Shown: piece after piece, positions 39,663 to 49,411 of the stretch
Numbering within the stretch: the first letter of the stretch is position 1
Layout of the letters: every line of letters starts with the position of its first letter
Source of the DNA: Closterium sp. Naga37s-1
Taxonomy: Eukaryota; Streptophyta; Zygnematophyceae; Desmidiales; Closteriaceae
Assembly: GCA_947471745.1 (NCBI GenBank)
Contig: CANJKZ010000084.1
Span: 720,501-784,500 of the forward strand
Reading direction: 5' to 3'
Length of the DNA: 64,000 nucleotides
Position numbers and translations under genes: made by a program
Notes under the pieces: generated by a model
Told to the model about the DNA's origin: nothing
Database searches by the model: none
What the model saw: only the letters and a program-made list of their open reading frames with translations

Positions 39663-39750
39663 CGCTGTATTCGCTCGCTACTCCTCGCCTGCCACTGCTG
39701 CTCTAGGCCGCCTGCTTCTTCCCTACCTGTTCCCCGAGCTGTCAGCCTTT
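39663..39750 (+). repeat. 88-bp inverted duplicate, right copy
   Basis: Identical to the reverse complement of 37997-38084; it codes for part of F gag (ARYSSPATAALGRLLLPYLF). Confidence 0.9.
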
Positions 39751-41682
39751 CCCACTTGCGCATTAGTGACGCTCGCTACCGCGCTACCATCCCTGCTGAG
39801 TTCCTTGACAGGAACCAGCCCTCGATGTTCATCACCCTCTACTTCATAGTCACTCGCCTCCCTGACTCTCTTCGCTCTGTCAGGGACCACTTTCTCTCAC
39901 TTGACCCCACCTCCCTCACTGTTGACCTACTCGAGCAGCACCTCCTCACAGCTGAGACTAGTGCAGTTGCTGTAGGTGCTGCTCGTGGCACTCCGCACCC
40001 GTCCTTCTTTGAGGGGTGCTCCCCCTCCCCCCTTGCCCCCTCCTACGCCTCTGCTGCTTCTGCAGACGTCCCTGGTGCTGAGGACGTTGGGGCTGCTTCT
40101 GCTAGTGCGAAGCGCCGCAGCGGCAAGGGCAAGTATAGCAGGGGTGGTGGAGGGGGCAGCGGGAGTGGTGGTGGGGGCAGCAGTGGAGGTAGTGGAGGCA
40201 GTGGAGGTGGTGGCAGCAGTGGGAGTGGTGGCGGGAGTGGGGGCGTTGGTGGCGGCGGTGGAGGCAGCGGTGGGGGTGGCAGTAGTGGCGGCGGTGGGAC
40301 TGGTGGCGGTAGGACTGGCGCTCGGCGTGAAGGTTCTGGAGGTGGCCAGCGGAAGCAGAAGCAGCGTCAGAGCGAGACCCAGTCGCCCCGGCAGCTTTGT
40401 GAGTGGTTGTTTCAGCGTGGGACGTCTGGGGGTAGTGATAGCTGCCCGTATGTCATTCGCACGAGTGACCGTGCTGGTCAGACATGCAGGAGGCTTCACA
40501 CTCAGCACCGCTGCTTCTCCCGCCTCGACGTCGCTTGGCGTGCTGAGTTTGGTGACGACGTTGAGCGCCCTCACTAGGCAGATCTGCTTAGGTCTGGAGT
40601 TCCTATCTTTGACCTAGACTTTGATGTTATCCTTTCTGCTATGTATGCTTTGTCTGTAAGTGCTGAGGGTGACTGTTACCGGTGTGTGCCACCTGACCCA
40701 GGTATAACGGCTGCTGCTCTAGGTGCTAGTGAGTCTTGTACTCTCCCTGGTACTGCGCCTGCTGAGACCTTGCACACCTTCGCTTTGGACTCAGGTGCCT
40801 CACGCTGTTTCTTTCGTGACAGCACCACCCTCACTCCTCTCCCTGCACCTGTCCCGATCAGACTGGCTGACCCCTCCGGAGGCCCGGTCGTGGCCAGTTC
40901 CTCCACTGTACTCCTGGGTCCGGCGATTCCATCCGGCTCACTGTCACGTCTTCACCTCCCCTCGTTCTCTACGAACTTGGTGAGTACCGCTGCCCTTCCG
41001 GATGTGATGGTCACTACCACCACTCCTGGGGGTCAGTGTGTGTCGACCTGCATGTGTACACGGACGGGTCGTCACCTGGCCACGTTCACTCGTCGGCCAG
41101 GGTCGAGTCTGTACACACTGGCTACCGAGTCTCCTCAGGTAGATGCGTCTGCTCAGGTGTTTGCGTCAGGTCAGGTAGCACCCCCTTGCTTGTGTTGCCT
41201 CCTGTCGAACCAGACTCTTCTGTGGCACCACCGCCTTGGTCACCCTTCCCTGCCACGCCTTCGTGGCATGCACTCTCGCCTCCTTTTGTCTGGTCTCCCC
41301 AGGTCTCTGCCTCCCCTCCCGCCCTCGCCTGCTCCGCCCTGCCATACTTGCGTCGAGGGGTGGCAGCACGCCGCTCCTCACTCCTCCTCGTTTCCCTCGA
41401 CGTCTGCTCCCCTGGAGACTCTCCACATGGACGTGTGGGGCCCCGCCCGCGTCACTGGACAGGGCCGCGAGTGCTACTTTCTGCTGGTCGTTGACGACTA
41501 GACGCGGTACACCAAGGTCTTCCCCTTGCGCAGCAAGGGTCAGGTCGTTGATGTCTTGATCCCTTGGATCCGCACAATCTGTCTCCAGCTCCGCGAGCGG
41601 TTCAGTACGGACCTTCCTGTCCTATGTCTGCACTCTGACAGAGGTGGTGAGTTCTCCTCCGACCTCTTGAGGGACTTTTGTC
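39751..41682 (+). pseudogene. F gag, protease and integrase N-terminal half
   Basis: Gag resumes with HLRISDARYRATIPAEF, then FITLYFIVTRLPDSLRSVRD, a Gly/Ser tract (40120-40320) and the Cys/His segment C-x13-C-x3-H-x4-C ending in HRCFSRL. TAG at 40575 replaces a codon in the same frame. The protease is LDSGASRCFF. Integrase: LLWHHRLGHPSLPRLRG, CHTCVEG, HMDVWGPARV, TAG at 41499, then HSDRGGEFSSDLLRDFCRG up to A4. Apart from two stops the frame is continuous for over 600 codons. About 24 bp are missing at the inversion junction compared with related gags. Confidence 0.85.
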
Positions 41683-41687
41683 GTGGG

Positions 41688-41820
41688 TGTCAAACTTATA
41701 TCTGCTATGGTCTATTTAGGCTGTAGTGGGGTAGCTCTTAGAGGGTACAACACTTATGTGTTTCCTATTTGTACCCATCTCATTTCTAGTTCATTCATTC
41801 TTTCGTCTATCTTTCTCACA
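41688..41820 (+). repeat. A4 5' LTR
   Basis: 133 bp from TGTCAAACTTATATCTGC to CTTTCTCACA. No difference seen from the 3' copy. Confidence 0.95.
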
Positions 41821-41864
41821 TGGTATAGAGCTAGTTTCGAGAATTTTTAAAAAGGGCCCACCAC
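41821..41864 (+). promoter_or_regulatory. A4 primer-binding site and GGGCCCACCAC block
   Basis: TGGTATAGAGCT at 41821-41832 and GGGCCCACCAC at 41854-41864, the same arrangement as A3. Confidence 0.7.
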
Positions 41865-41959
41865 TGAAATTTCTTACTGCCTACTTGACGCGCGCGTCGC
41901 GTCTTCCCTTCGATGCCCATCGCGGCCCCTACGCCTGCCCTCAGAGCCAGCGCCCGCCA

Positions 41960-42456
41960 CATTATGCCCCGTAAGGCCCTGTAAGGCCCCGTCAGGCCCC
42001 GTTAGAGGCCCCGTAAGGCCCCGTTATAGGCCCCGTACGGCCCCGCCAGGCCCCATTTGACCCCGTTTAGGGCCCCGTAAGGCCCTTCAGGCCCCGTTAG
42101 AAGCCCCGAACGGCCCCGTCAGGCCCCGTTAGAGGCCCCGTACGGCCCCGACAGGCCCCATTTGGCCCCGTTTAGGGCCCCGTAAGGCCCGTCAGGCCCC
42201 GTTTAGGGCCTCGTAAGGCCCGTCAGGCCCCGTTAGAGGCCCCGTACGGCCTCGTCAGGCCCCGTTATAGGCCCCGTCCGGCCCCGTCGGGCCCCATTTG
42301 GCCCCGTTTAGGGCCCCGTAATGCCCGCCAGGCCCCGTTAGAGGCCCCGTAAGGCCCGTCAGGCCCCGTTAGAGGCCCCGAATGGCCCCGTCAGGCCCCG
42401 TTAGAGGCCCCGAACGGCCCCATCAGGCCCCGTACGGCCCCGTCAGGCCCCATTTG
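41960..42456 (+). repeat. A4 leader array, first part
   Basis: Repeats of GGCCCCGTTAGAGGCCCCGTAAGGCC-type units, interrupted by E at 42457 and resuming at 43979. On the minus strand this is the G-rich array also seen in A3. Confidence 0.85.
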
Positions 42457-42588
42457 TGTCAGAATATTATGCTCTAGCCTGTAGTGGGGTGCTCTATAGC
42501 GAGTACAACCCTTCTAGGGTTTGCTATTTGTATCCTCATTCTTGCTAGTGCAACCCTCCTTCTTCTTAATTCCTCTTAAACTTTCACA
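42457..42588 (+). repeat. E 5' LTR
   Basis: 132 bp, apparently identical to the 3' LTR, so a very recent insertion. Confidence 0.93.
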
Positions 42589-43841
42589 TGCTATCAGAGC
42601 AGGTCGATCCCCTTGGATCGATCCTGTGGGTGGGCTCACCACCTCGTTGCTTCCGCTGCAACTTCCACTACTACCTTCTGTGCCGCACGCCCCGTGGCGT
42701 GCGGCAGTTTTTCTTCCCGCCGGCGCCCCGAGGCGCGCGGCGGTTTTCTGCCCGCCGTGCGCCCCGTGGCGCGCGGCGGTTCTCTGCCCGCTGTGCGCCC
42801 CGAGGCGCGCGGCGGGCTTCTACCCCGTCACTCGCCGCGTCGCCCTCGGGAGGCGCTGTGACGGGCGACGGGGACCCGCGCGTCGCCCCCCGTCGCCCGT
42901 CGTGGCCTGCGCGCGGCCCGTACAGCCGGCGCGCGGCCCGTACGGGCTGCGCCAGGCCTGCGCGCGGCCCGTACGGGCTGCGCCAGACCCGCGCGCGGCC
43001 CGTACGGGCTGCGCCAGACCCGCGCGCGGCCCGTACGGGCTGCGCCAGGCCCGCGCGCGGCCCGTACGGGCTGCGCCAGGCCCGCGCGCGGCTCGGGCCG
43101 CCTGCGCGCGGTTCGGGAGGCTGTGCCAGGCCCGTGGGCGGCCCTTTCCTCGCTGCCCCTGCCCTCCCCGCTGTCCCCCGTGCTTCTGCTGGCGCCCCAC
43201 CCCTCCTACAGCCCGTTCTCCTGAATTAGGGTTTGGGGGTGAGGGGTATGGGGGTGAAACTACTGTGTGCCGTTCCCTGCTCCTCCTCCTCCTCCGTCTC
43301 CCTGTGCTGCAGCTGCCGCTGAGGGGGGGTGGACTTGTTGGAGCCGTTGGAGTGGTGCTAAGGGGGGGTGAAGGGGGAGTGGAGCTAGCGGTGTAGCAGC
43401 GGGTGTGTGTCAGGAGGGGTGGTACTGTTTGGGGGAGGTCGAGTGGAGGCAGCAGTCTTGTCGTCAGCAGCAGCAGCAGTCCGGAGGCTACAATCTCCGG
43501 TAGTCGCCAGTCGCCCGTGGGTCCGTTGCTCGTCTGCCGCTACTTTTAGCCGCGGGGCCAGTTACCCCAGTAGTCCGGAGCGTTGTTCCGGTAGCCACTG
43601 AGCCAGCAGCTCGTCTGTGTGTCTGCAGCGTCAGCAGTCGCCTCCCATCTTCTCTCCCCCACAGTCTCTCCTCCTCCTCACTTGCCCTCTGCGATAGCCT
43701 CTAGCTTTGCTCATAATTGTGAACTTTCAACTATTGCTTCTTGAACTTGTGCTCAGAATGTGTGGTGACATTGTGATCCACCCTGAGCTTGTACTGCTTT
43801 GCTTGCTCTGCTGATTACACCCCACTTTGGCTATGGGGGTG
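42589..43841 (+). other. E internal region
   Basis: GC-rich and non-coding as far as I can tell. It holds about four copies of a CGCCCCGTGGCGCGCGGCGG-type unit (42680-42830), then five copies of a 31-bp unit beginning CGCGCGGCCCGTACGGGC (42930-43084). A 213-residue frame from 42591 runs through these repeats (ARPVRAAPDP-like) and has no recognisable domain. The 3' 100 bp match the A 3' untranslated region and polypurine tract. Confidence 0.75.
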
Positions 43842-43973
43842 TGTCAGAATATTATGCTCTAGCCTGTAGTGGGGTGCTCTATAGCGAGTACAACCCTTCT
43901 AGGGTTTGCTATTTGTATCCTCATTCTTGCTAGTGCAACCCTCCTTCTTCTTAATTCCTCTTAAACTTTCACA
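43842..43973 (+). repeat. E 3' LTR
   Basis: 132 bp directly after the GGGGGTG polypurine tract and followed by the ATTTG duplication. Confidence 0.93.
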
Positions 43974-43978
43974 ATTTG

Positions 43979-44744
43979 GCCCCGTTTAGGGCCCCGTAAG
44001 GCCCGTCAGGCCCCGTTAGAGGCCCCGCACGGCCCCGTCAGGCCCCGTTAGAGGCCCCTTCAGGCCCAGCCGGCCCTGCTGCGGCCCTGTCGCAGCTCTG
44101 CCCCGGCCCTGCCCCGGTCCTACTCCTGAACTGCCCTGGCCCTGCTTCTGCACTGCCCCGGCCTTGCTCCTGAACTGCCCCGGCCCTGCCCCGGCCCTGC
44201 CCCTGAACTGCCCCGGCCCTGGCCCGGCTCTACCCCGATCCTACCCCGGCCCTGCCCCGGCTCCGCCCCGGCTCTGCCCCGGCCCTGCCCCGGCCCTGCT
44301 CCTGAACTGCCTCGGCCCTGCCCCTGAACTGCCCCGGCCCTGCCCCGGCCCTGCTCCTGAACTGCCCGGCTCTGCCCCGGCCCTGCCCCTGCCCTGCCCC
44401 GGCCCTGCCCCGGTCCTGCCCCGGCTCTGCCCCGGCCCTGCTCCTGAACTGCCCCGGCCCTGCCCCGGCCCTGCTCCTGAACTGCCCCGGCACTGCTCCT
44501 TAACTGCCCCGGCCGTGCCCCTGAACTGCCCCGGCCCTGGCCCGGCTCTGCCCCGGCCCTGCCCCGGCCCTGCTCCTGAACTGCCCCGGCCCTACCCCGG
44601 CCCTACCCCGGCCCTACCCCAGCCTCTCCCCTGGTAAGAGCACCGCGCTGCCGAGCGTCGCTGCCCTGCCGAGCTGCGCCGCCCTGCCTAGCCTGCTTAG
44701 CCGAGTTTCACTGCTGCTGCTGCTAGCCTGCTGCTTCTCCTGTC
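43979..44744 (+). repeat. A4 leader, second part
   Basis: The GGCCCCGTTAGAGG array finishes by about 44070. It is followed by a CCCCGGCCCTGCTCCTGAACTG array (22-24 bp units) to about 44630 and a CTG microsatellite before the gag ATG. Non-coding; G-rich on the minus strand. Confidence 0.85.
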
Positions 44745-46724
44745 ATGGCTAGTCTCAATGTTCTTACCTTTGATGCTGAGGGTCGGGCTGTTGACTTTGA
44801 GGTCTGGCTAGATGATCTGCAGCTTTTCCTACAGTGCGATAGCAAGGATGGTCTCTCACTGTTCGATCTCACGTCTGGCGCCTCTACTGCCCCTACTGCT
44901 GATGCTGACAGTACTGTTCGCTCGCAGTGGCTCACGCGCGATGCTGCTGCTCGTCTTGCTGTGCGCGATCACCTGTCGTCTACTGAGCGCGCACACTTTA
45001 GTCAGTACAAGAGTGCTAGGGCTCTGTACGACGCTGTAGTTGCACGCTACTCCTCCCCTACCACTGCTGCCCTCAGCCGCCTCATGCTGCCGTACCTTTT
45101 TCCTGACCTTGCCGCCTTTTCCACAGTTGCTGACCTAGTTGCTCACCTCCGCACTAGTGACGCTCGCTACCGCGCTGCCCTTCCCACTGAGTTTCTTCCC
45201 ACGAACTCCCCCCACATGTACATCACCCTTTACTACCTAGTCACCCGCCTCCCTGACTCTCTCTCCTCAGTCAGGGATCACTTTCTCTCCCTTTGCCCTA
45301 CCGAGCTGACTGTCGACTTGCTAGAGGAGCGCCTTGCTGCAGCTGAGAAGAGTATCTTAGCTGTTGGGGCTTCTCGCGGCGACCGTCGCACCCCCTTCTT
45401 TGAGGGGTGTTCCCCTGTCCCCCTTCTCCCCTCTGTTGCCTCTGCTGCTGCTGTCGACCTCATTGGCACTGAGGAGGTCGGCGCTGCGTCTGCCCCTAGT
45501 TGGCGACGCCGCACTGGCAAGGGCAAGGGAAGCAAGGGTGGTGGAGGGGGTGGTGGAGGTAGCGGTGGAGGAGGTGGAGGTGGTGGTGGGGGTGGTCCCG
45601 GGGGTGGGGGCGTCGGTGGCGGCAGTGGAGGCCGAGGAGGCGGTGGCGGAGGCGGTGGAGGCGGCGGCAGCGGTGGTGGAGGTAGCGGAGGAGGTGGTGC
45701 TGGTCGCGGTGCAGCCACGCAGCGTGGAGGCCTTGGTGGCAGCCAGCGTCAGCAGCAGCTGCGCACCCGTGAGACCCCGTCTGTTCAGCAGCTTCGTGAG
45801 TGGTACGCTGGGCGTGGGAGGTCTGGGGGTGCAGGTCCTTGCACGTACGTTCTTCGCATAGGCACTCGTAGTGGGGAGGTGTGTGGTCTCCCACACACCA
45901 CGCAGCGCTCCTTCGGCCGCCTGACTGACGCTTGGCGTACCCAGTTTCCTGACGCTGTTAAGCTTCCTCGTTGGCATGATCTGCTTCTGCAGAATGTGCC
46001 TATCTTTGATCTAGAGTTTGATGCTATCCTTGCTGCCATGTATGCTCTTGCTGATATTACTGAGGGGGACTGTTACATGCGTGTCCCGCCCGACCCGGGC
46101 ACTGTGGCTGCTGCTCTAGGTGCTAGTGCGGCTGCTGCTCTAGGTGCTAGTGCGTCTGCTGCTCCAGGTGCTGGTACGTCTCCTCTCTCAGGTACTGCAC
46201 CTACTGAGTCCTTGCACACCTTCACACTTGACTCTGGTGCTTCGCGCTCTTTCTTTAGAGACAGCACCACGCTCACGCCGCTCCGTCGGCCTGTTGCGGT
46301 CTCCCTTGCTGACCCCTCAGGGGGCCCAGTACTTGCACACTCCTCCACGGTTCTACCGTGTCCTGCGGCCCCATCGGGCTTGCTGTCGGGACTCCACCTC
46401 CCCTCGTTCTCTACGAACCTGGTGAGTGGAGCTGACCTCCAGGACGCGTCGGTTGACCAGTTCACCCCTGGAGGTCAGCGTGTGACCCACTGCACTTGCT
46501 CTCGGACGGGCCGTCACCTGGCCACGTTCACCCGTCGGCCAGGGTCGAGTCTGTACACACTGACTACTGCGCCTCCTCCGGTCTCTGCGTCTGGTCAGGT
46601 TGCTGCGTCCAGTCAGGTGTTTGCTGCCGCGTCCAGGTCTAGTCCTGCGTCTGCCCCCTGGAGGTGCTGCTGGTGCTGGTGCTGCTGGAGGTGCTGGAGG
46701 TGCTGCTGGGACTGGAGACCCTGA
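44745..46724 (+). CDS. A4 gag-protease, intact frame with aberrant C-terminus
   Basis: 659 residues. MASLNVLTFDAEGRAVDFEVW opens a capsid-like region to about residue 250 (DDLQLFLQCD, YLVTRLPDSLSSVRDHFLSL). A poly-Gly tract (about 265-320), the Cys/His segment C-x13-C-x3-H (the final Cys is Ser here), and a protease with LDSGASRSFF (about residue 500) follow. The last 20 residues are a Trp/Cys-rich tail (CCWCWCCWRCWRCC) made by reading the linker repeat out of frame across the integrase deletion near 46660. It is the only uninterrupted family A gag-protease in the window, so this copy could supply particle proteins. Confidence 0.85.
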   Translation: MASLNVLTFDAEGRAVDFEVWLDDLQLFLQCDSKDGLSLFDLTSGASTAPTADADSTVRSQWLTRDAAARLAVRDHLSSTERAHFSQYKSARALYDAVVARYSSPTTAALSRLMLPYLFPDLAAFSTVADLVAHLRTSDARYRAALPTEFLPTNSPHMYITLYYLVTRLPDSLSSVRDHFLSLCPTELTVDLLEERLAAAEKSILAVGASRGDRRTPFFEGCSPVPLLPSVASAAAVDLIGTEEVGAASAPSWRRRTGKGKGSKGGGGGGGGSGGGGGGGGGGGPGGGGVGGGSGGRGGGGGGGGGGGSGGGGSGGGGAGRGAATQRGGLGGSQRQQQLRTRETPSVQQLREWYAGRGRSGGAGPCTYVLRIGTRSGEVCGLPHTTQRSFGRLTDAWRTQFPDAVKLPRWHDLLLQNVPIFDLEFDAILAAMYALADITEGDCYMRVPPDPGTVAAALGASAAAALGASASAAPGAGTSPLSGTAPTESLHTFTLDSGASRSFFRDSTTLTPLRRPVAVSLADPSGGPVLAHSSTVLPCPAAPSGLLSGLHLPSFSTNLVSGADLQDASVDQFTPGGQRVTHCTCSRTGRHLATFTRRPGSSLYTLTTAPPPVSASGQVAASSQVFAAASRSSPASAPWRCCWCWCCWRCWRCCWDWRP

Positions 46725-46872
46725 GGCTGAGGGTACCGAACCTGTTTCTGCTGTTTCTGGAGGCGCTGCGCGGCCGCGGCCGTACTACGTTCCGCTCCTT
46801 CAGCAGGTTCTTAGCTCACCGCCTTCTCCTGGTCCTCCTCCCTTCCTGAGTCCGCCGCCTGTCCGGTTGTGA
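46658..46872 (+). pseudogene. A4 deletion junction and linker remnant
   Basis: GTCTGCCCCCTG of the pre-integrase region joins a GGAGGTGCTGCTGG linker repeat directly. In A2 these two points lie about 1.65 kb apart and enclose all of integrase. The linker frame here (GAAGGAGGAAGTGDPEAEG) ends at TGA 46870. Confidence 0.8.
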
Positions 46873-49044
46873 CAGTTGCAGCCGGCCTCTCCACTGCCCG
46901 GTCCTTCTCCTTACTCTGGACCGACTAGAGGTCTTACGGAGCGTCGTGAGCCTGAGTCTCGTCCTGTGTCACCTGCGTCTCGTGTTGCGTCGCCTGTCCG
47001 TACTGTTCGCGCTGGTCGTGTTTCGCGTCCGCGTCTCCCTCCTGTCCCAGGCACTCACTCTATGAGTCTGTGTCCTTCTACTGCTCCACAGCGTGTCCCT
47101 CTGCCGTCTCCTCCCGCGTCCTCTCTTCCTGCCAGTCCGGACCCGGCGTCTGACTCCCTTCGTGCTGCTAGTCCAGCTGTCCCGCGCTTTCTGGCCACTG
47201 CTGTCACTGACCCTCTGTTTGAGTCCTCTGCTGCGTCTGCTCTTGTTGCTGAGCTTGTTGACTTTGCTGCAGCCTGTCGCCTAGACTACGCCGCTAGTCT
47301 TGTTGCTGAGTCGGCGTCTGCGTCTGTCTGTCCTCCGTCCGTCGGGGGTGAGTGTGCTCTTGGCACGGACGTCCTTGAGGACAGACAGGAGGACCTTGAG
47401 TGTTTTGCTGCTGCTTCACCTCATCTCGTGTCCATGCTGCTTGCCCCTGAGGGAGACCCGGATGCACTAGACATCCCGACCCCGCGCTCTTACGCAGAGG
47501 CGATAGAGGGTCCCTACTCCTCTCAGTGGCTGGCCGCCATGGACGCAGAGATGGCTTCCTGGAAGTCCACAGGCACCTACGTAGACGAGGTTCCCCCACC
47601 TGGGGCGAACATCGTCAGTGGCATGTGGATCTTCAGGGTGAAGCGGCCGCCGAGTTCTCCGCCTGCCTTCAAGGCGCGTTACGTTGCACGTGGCTTCAGT
47701 CAGCGACAGGAAGTTGACTTCTTTCAGACCTTCTCCCCTACCCCGAAGATGACCACTCTTCGGGTACTGCTGCACGTTGCTGCTCAGCGTGACTACGAGC
47801 TCCACTCGCTTGACTTCAGCACAGCCTTCCTACAGGGCAGCCTGCACGAGGAGATCTGGCTGCGCCGCCCACCTGGCTTCACTGGGTCGTTTCCTGTTGG
47901 TACCCAGTGGAGCCTCCGGCGGCCAGTCTACGGTCTCCGCCAGGCGCCCCGTGAGTGGCACGACACGCTCAGGACGACTCTTGCTGCTCTTGGTTTTGCT
48001 CCTTCCACTGCTGACCCTTCTCTGTTTCTACGCACTGACGCTACTCTGCTACCGTTCTACGTTCTTGTGTACGTAGACGACCTTGTCTTTGCTACTGCTG
48101 ACACGGAGGCACTCGCCCACGTGAAGTCCGAGCTGCAGAAGAGACACACGTGCACAGACCTGGGTGAGCTGACAAGCTATCTTGGCTTGCGGATCACCCG
48201 GGACAGAGCACAGCGCACCATTACCTTGACTCATTCACACATGGTGCAACAGCGCTTCGGCTTCACCTACTCCTCACCACAGTCCACTGCTCTGCCTACC
48301 GGTCACTCGCTCTCAGCTCCACCTTCGGACGAGTCCGTAGAGCCGAGTGGCCCGTATCCAGAGCTTGTGGGCTGCCTCATGTACCTGATGACTTGCACAC
48401 AACCTGACCTCGCATACCCTCTTAGCCTTCTGGCTCGCTACGTGGCTCCCGGCAGGCACCGAAAGGTGCACTGGGATGCTGCGAAGAGGGTGTTGCGATA
48501 CTTGTGCAGTACATCGGGCATGGGGCTTGTGCTTGGAGGACGGGCTCGAGTTGTCCTCACTGGTCACGCTGACGCCTCCTGGGTTGACGACTTGGCTACG
48601 CAGCGGTCGTCACAGGGTTACACCTTCAGCCTTGGTTCCGGTTCTGTCTCCTGGCGGTCTACCCGCTCTTCTTCTGTTCTCAGCTCCAGTTGTGAGGCTG
48701 AGATCTACGCTGGGGCCATGGCTGCACAGGAGCTTCGCTGGCTCACCTACCTGCTGGCCGACTTGGGAGAGGCGCCTCGTTCTCCTCCAGTTCTGTACGT
48801 CGACAACAAGGCCATGCTGGCCTTGTGTCAAGAGCACAGACTGGAGCACAGAACGAAGCACATTGCTCTGCGCTACTTCCTTGCTCGAGAGTTGCAGCAA
48901 CGTGGCCAGCTTCGTCTTACGTACGTGGCCTCTCAGGCCAACACGGCTGATGTTTTCACCAAGGCACTTCAGCCTTGTGATCATCAGCGTTTCTGTACTG
49001 TGTTAGGCCTTGTACCTACTGTGCCTCACTTGTTGACTTCTTGA
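46873..49044 (+). CDS. A4 reverse transcriptase and RNase H, open frame
   Basis: About 723 codons open from the stop at 46870 to the TGA at 49042. It covers the Pro/Ser linker, CPPSVGGECALGTDVLED, RT (FKARYVARGFSQRQEVDFF, DFSTAFLQGSLHEEIW, FYVLVYVDDLVFATAD) and RNase H (LTGHADASWVDD, SSCEAEIYAGAM, LYVDNKAML, ADVFTKALQP). A 9-bp in-frame deletion removes three residues in QSHMVQQ-VLQ-RFG. All catalytic residues I checked are present. It lacks its own start codon, since it should be made as part of Pol, and it is in a different phase from A4 gag. Confidence 0.87.
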   Translation, partial: QLQPASPLPGPSPYSGPTRGLTERREPESRPVSPASRVASPVRTVRAGRVSRPRLPPVPGTHSMSLCPSTAPQRVPLPSPPASSLPASPDPASDSLRAASPAVPRFLATAVTDPLFESSAASALVAELVDFAAACRLDYAASLVAESASASVCPPSVGGECALGTDVLEDRQEDLECFAAASPHLVSMLLAPEGDPDALDIPTPRSYAEAIEGPYSSQWLAAMDAEMASWKSTGTYVDEVPPPGANIVSGMWIFRVKRPPSSPPAFKARYVARGFSQRQEVDFFQTFSPTPKMTTLRVLLHVAAQRDYELHSLDFSTAFLQGSLHEEIWLRRPPGFTGSFPVGTQWSLRRPVYGLRQAPREWHDTLRTTLAALGFAPSTADPSLFLRTDATLLPFYVLVYVDDLVFATADTEALAHVKSELQKRHTCTDLGELTSYLGLRITRDRAQRTITLTHSHMVQQRFGFTYSSPQSTALPTGHSLSAPPSDESVEPSGPYPELVGCLMYLMTCTQPDLAYPLSLLARYVAPGRHRKVHWDAAKRVLRYLCSTSGMGLVLGGRARVVLTGHADASWVDDLATQRSSQGYTFSLGSGSVSWRSTRSSSVLSSSCEAEIYAGAMAAQELRWLTYLLADLGEAPRSPPVLYVDNKAMLALCQEHRLEHRTKHIALRYFLARELQQRGQLRLTYVASQANTADVFTKALQPCDHQRFCTVLGLVPTVPHLLTS

Positions 49045-49273
49045 CTCTGCTTGTACTGTACTCTATATACATATACCTGCATGCTTACACTTGCTAGGCT
49101 GTGTTCACTGTACTGTTTGCTTTCCTTTATATAACTCTGCATGTGAACTGGCCTTATGGCCCTTTGCTTGTGCTCAGACTGTGTGGTGACTTTGTGATCC
49201 ACCCTGAGCTTGCTTTGCTTTTCTTGACTGGTCTTGTGACCTCTTGTTCTCCCCCACTTTGCCTATGGGGGTG
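49045..49273 (+). other. A4 3' untranslated region and polypurine tract
   Basis: Matches the corresponding parts of A1 and A2 and ends CTATGGGGGTG before the 3' LTR. No coding sequence. Confidence 0.8.
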
Positions 49274-49406
49274 TGTCAAACTTATATCTGCTATGGTCTA
49301 TTTAGGCTGTAGTGGGGTAGCTCTTAGAGGGTACAACACTTATGTGTTTCCTATTTGTACCCATCTCATTTCTAGTTCATTCATTCTTTCGTCTATCTTT
49401 CTCACA
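49274..49406 (+). repeat. A4 3' LTR
   Basis: 133 bp, identical to the 5' LTR by eye; followed by GTGGG. Confidence 0.95.
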
Positions 49407-49411
49407 GTGGG

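Larger units (their letters stand above)
42457..43973 (+). mobile_element. Element E, non-autonomous LTR retrotransposon related to A
   Basis: Two 132-bp LTRs (42457-42588 and 43842-43973) start TGTCAGAATA and end TTTCACA and appear identical. ATTTG is duplicated at 42452-42456 and 43974-43978. The PBS is TGCTATCAGAGC at 42589, and GGGCTCACCAC lies at 42632-42642. The last 130 bp before the 3' LTR resemble the A-family 3' region and end in CTATGGGGGTG. No gag or pol motif is present in any frame. The LTR shares CCTGTAGTGGGGT and the GTACAAC block with A LTRs. I infer that A-type proteins mobilised it. Confidence 0.92.
41688..49406 (+). mobile_element. Family A element A4, full length, integrase deleted, carrying E
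   Basis: LTRs 41688-41820 and 49274-49406 (133 bp) look identical. GTGGG is duplicated at 41683-41687 and 49407-49411, splitting the F integrase between DFCRG and EGILQSF. It carries an intact gag-protease frame and a nearly complete linker-RT-RNase H frame, but the whole integrase is missing. E is nested in the leader. It is probably the youngest A insertion here. Confidence 0.96.

Noticed and set aside
42588-43229. A 213-residue Arg/Ala-rich protein in E
   Set aside because: It runs through 31-bp tandem repeats, has no domain, and several phases are open; kept only as a note under E.
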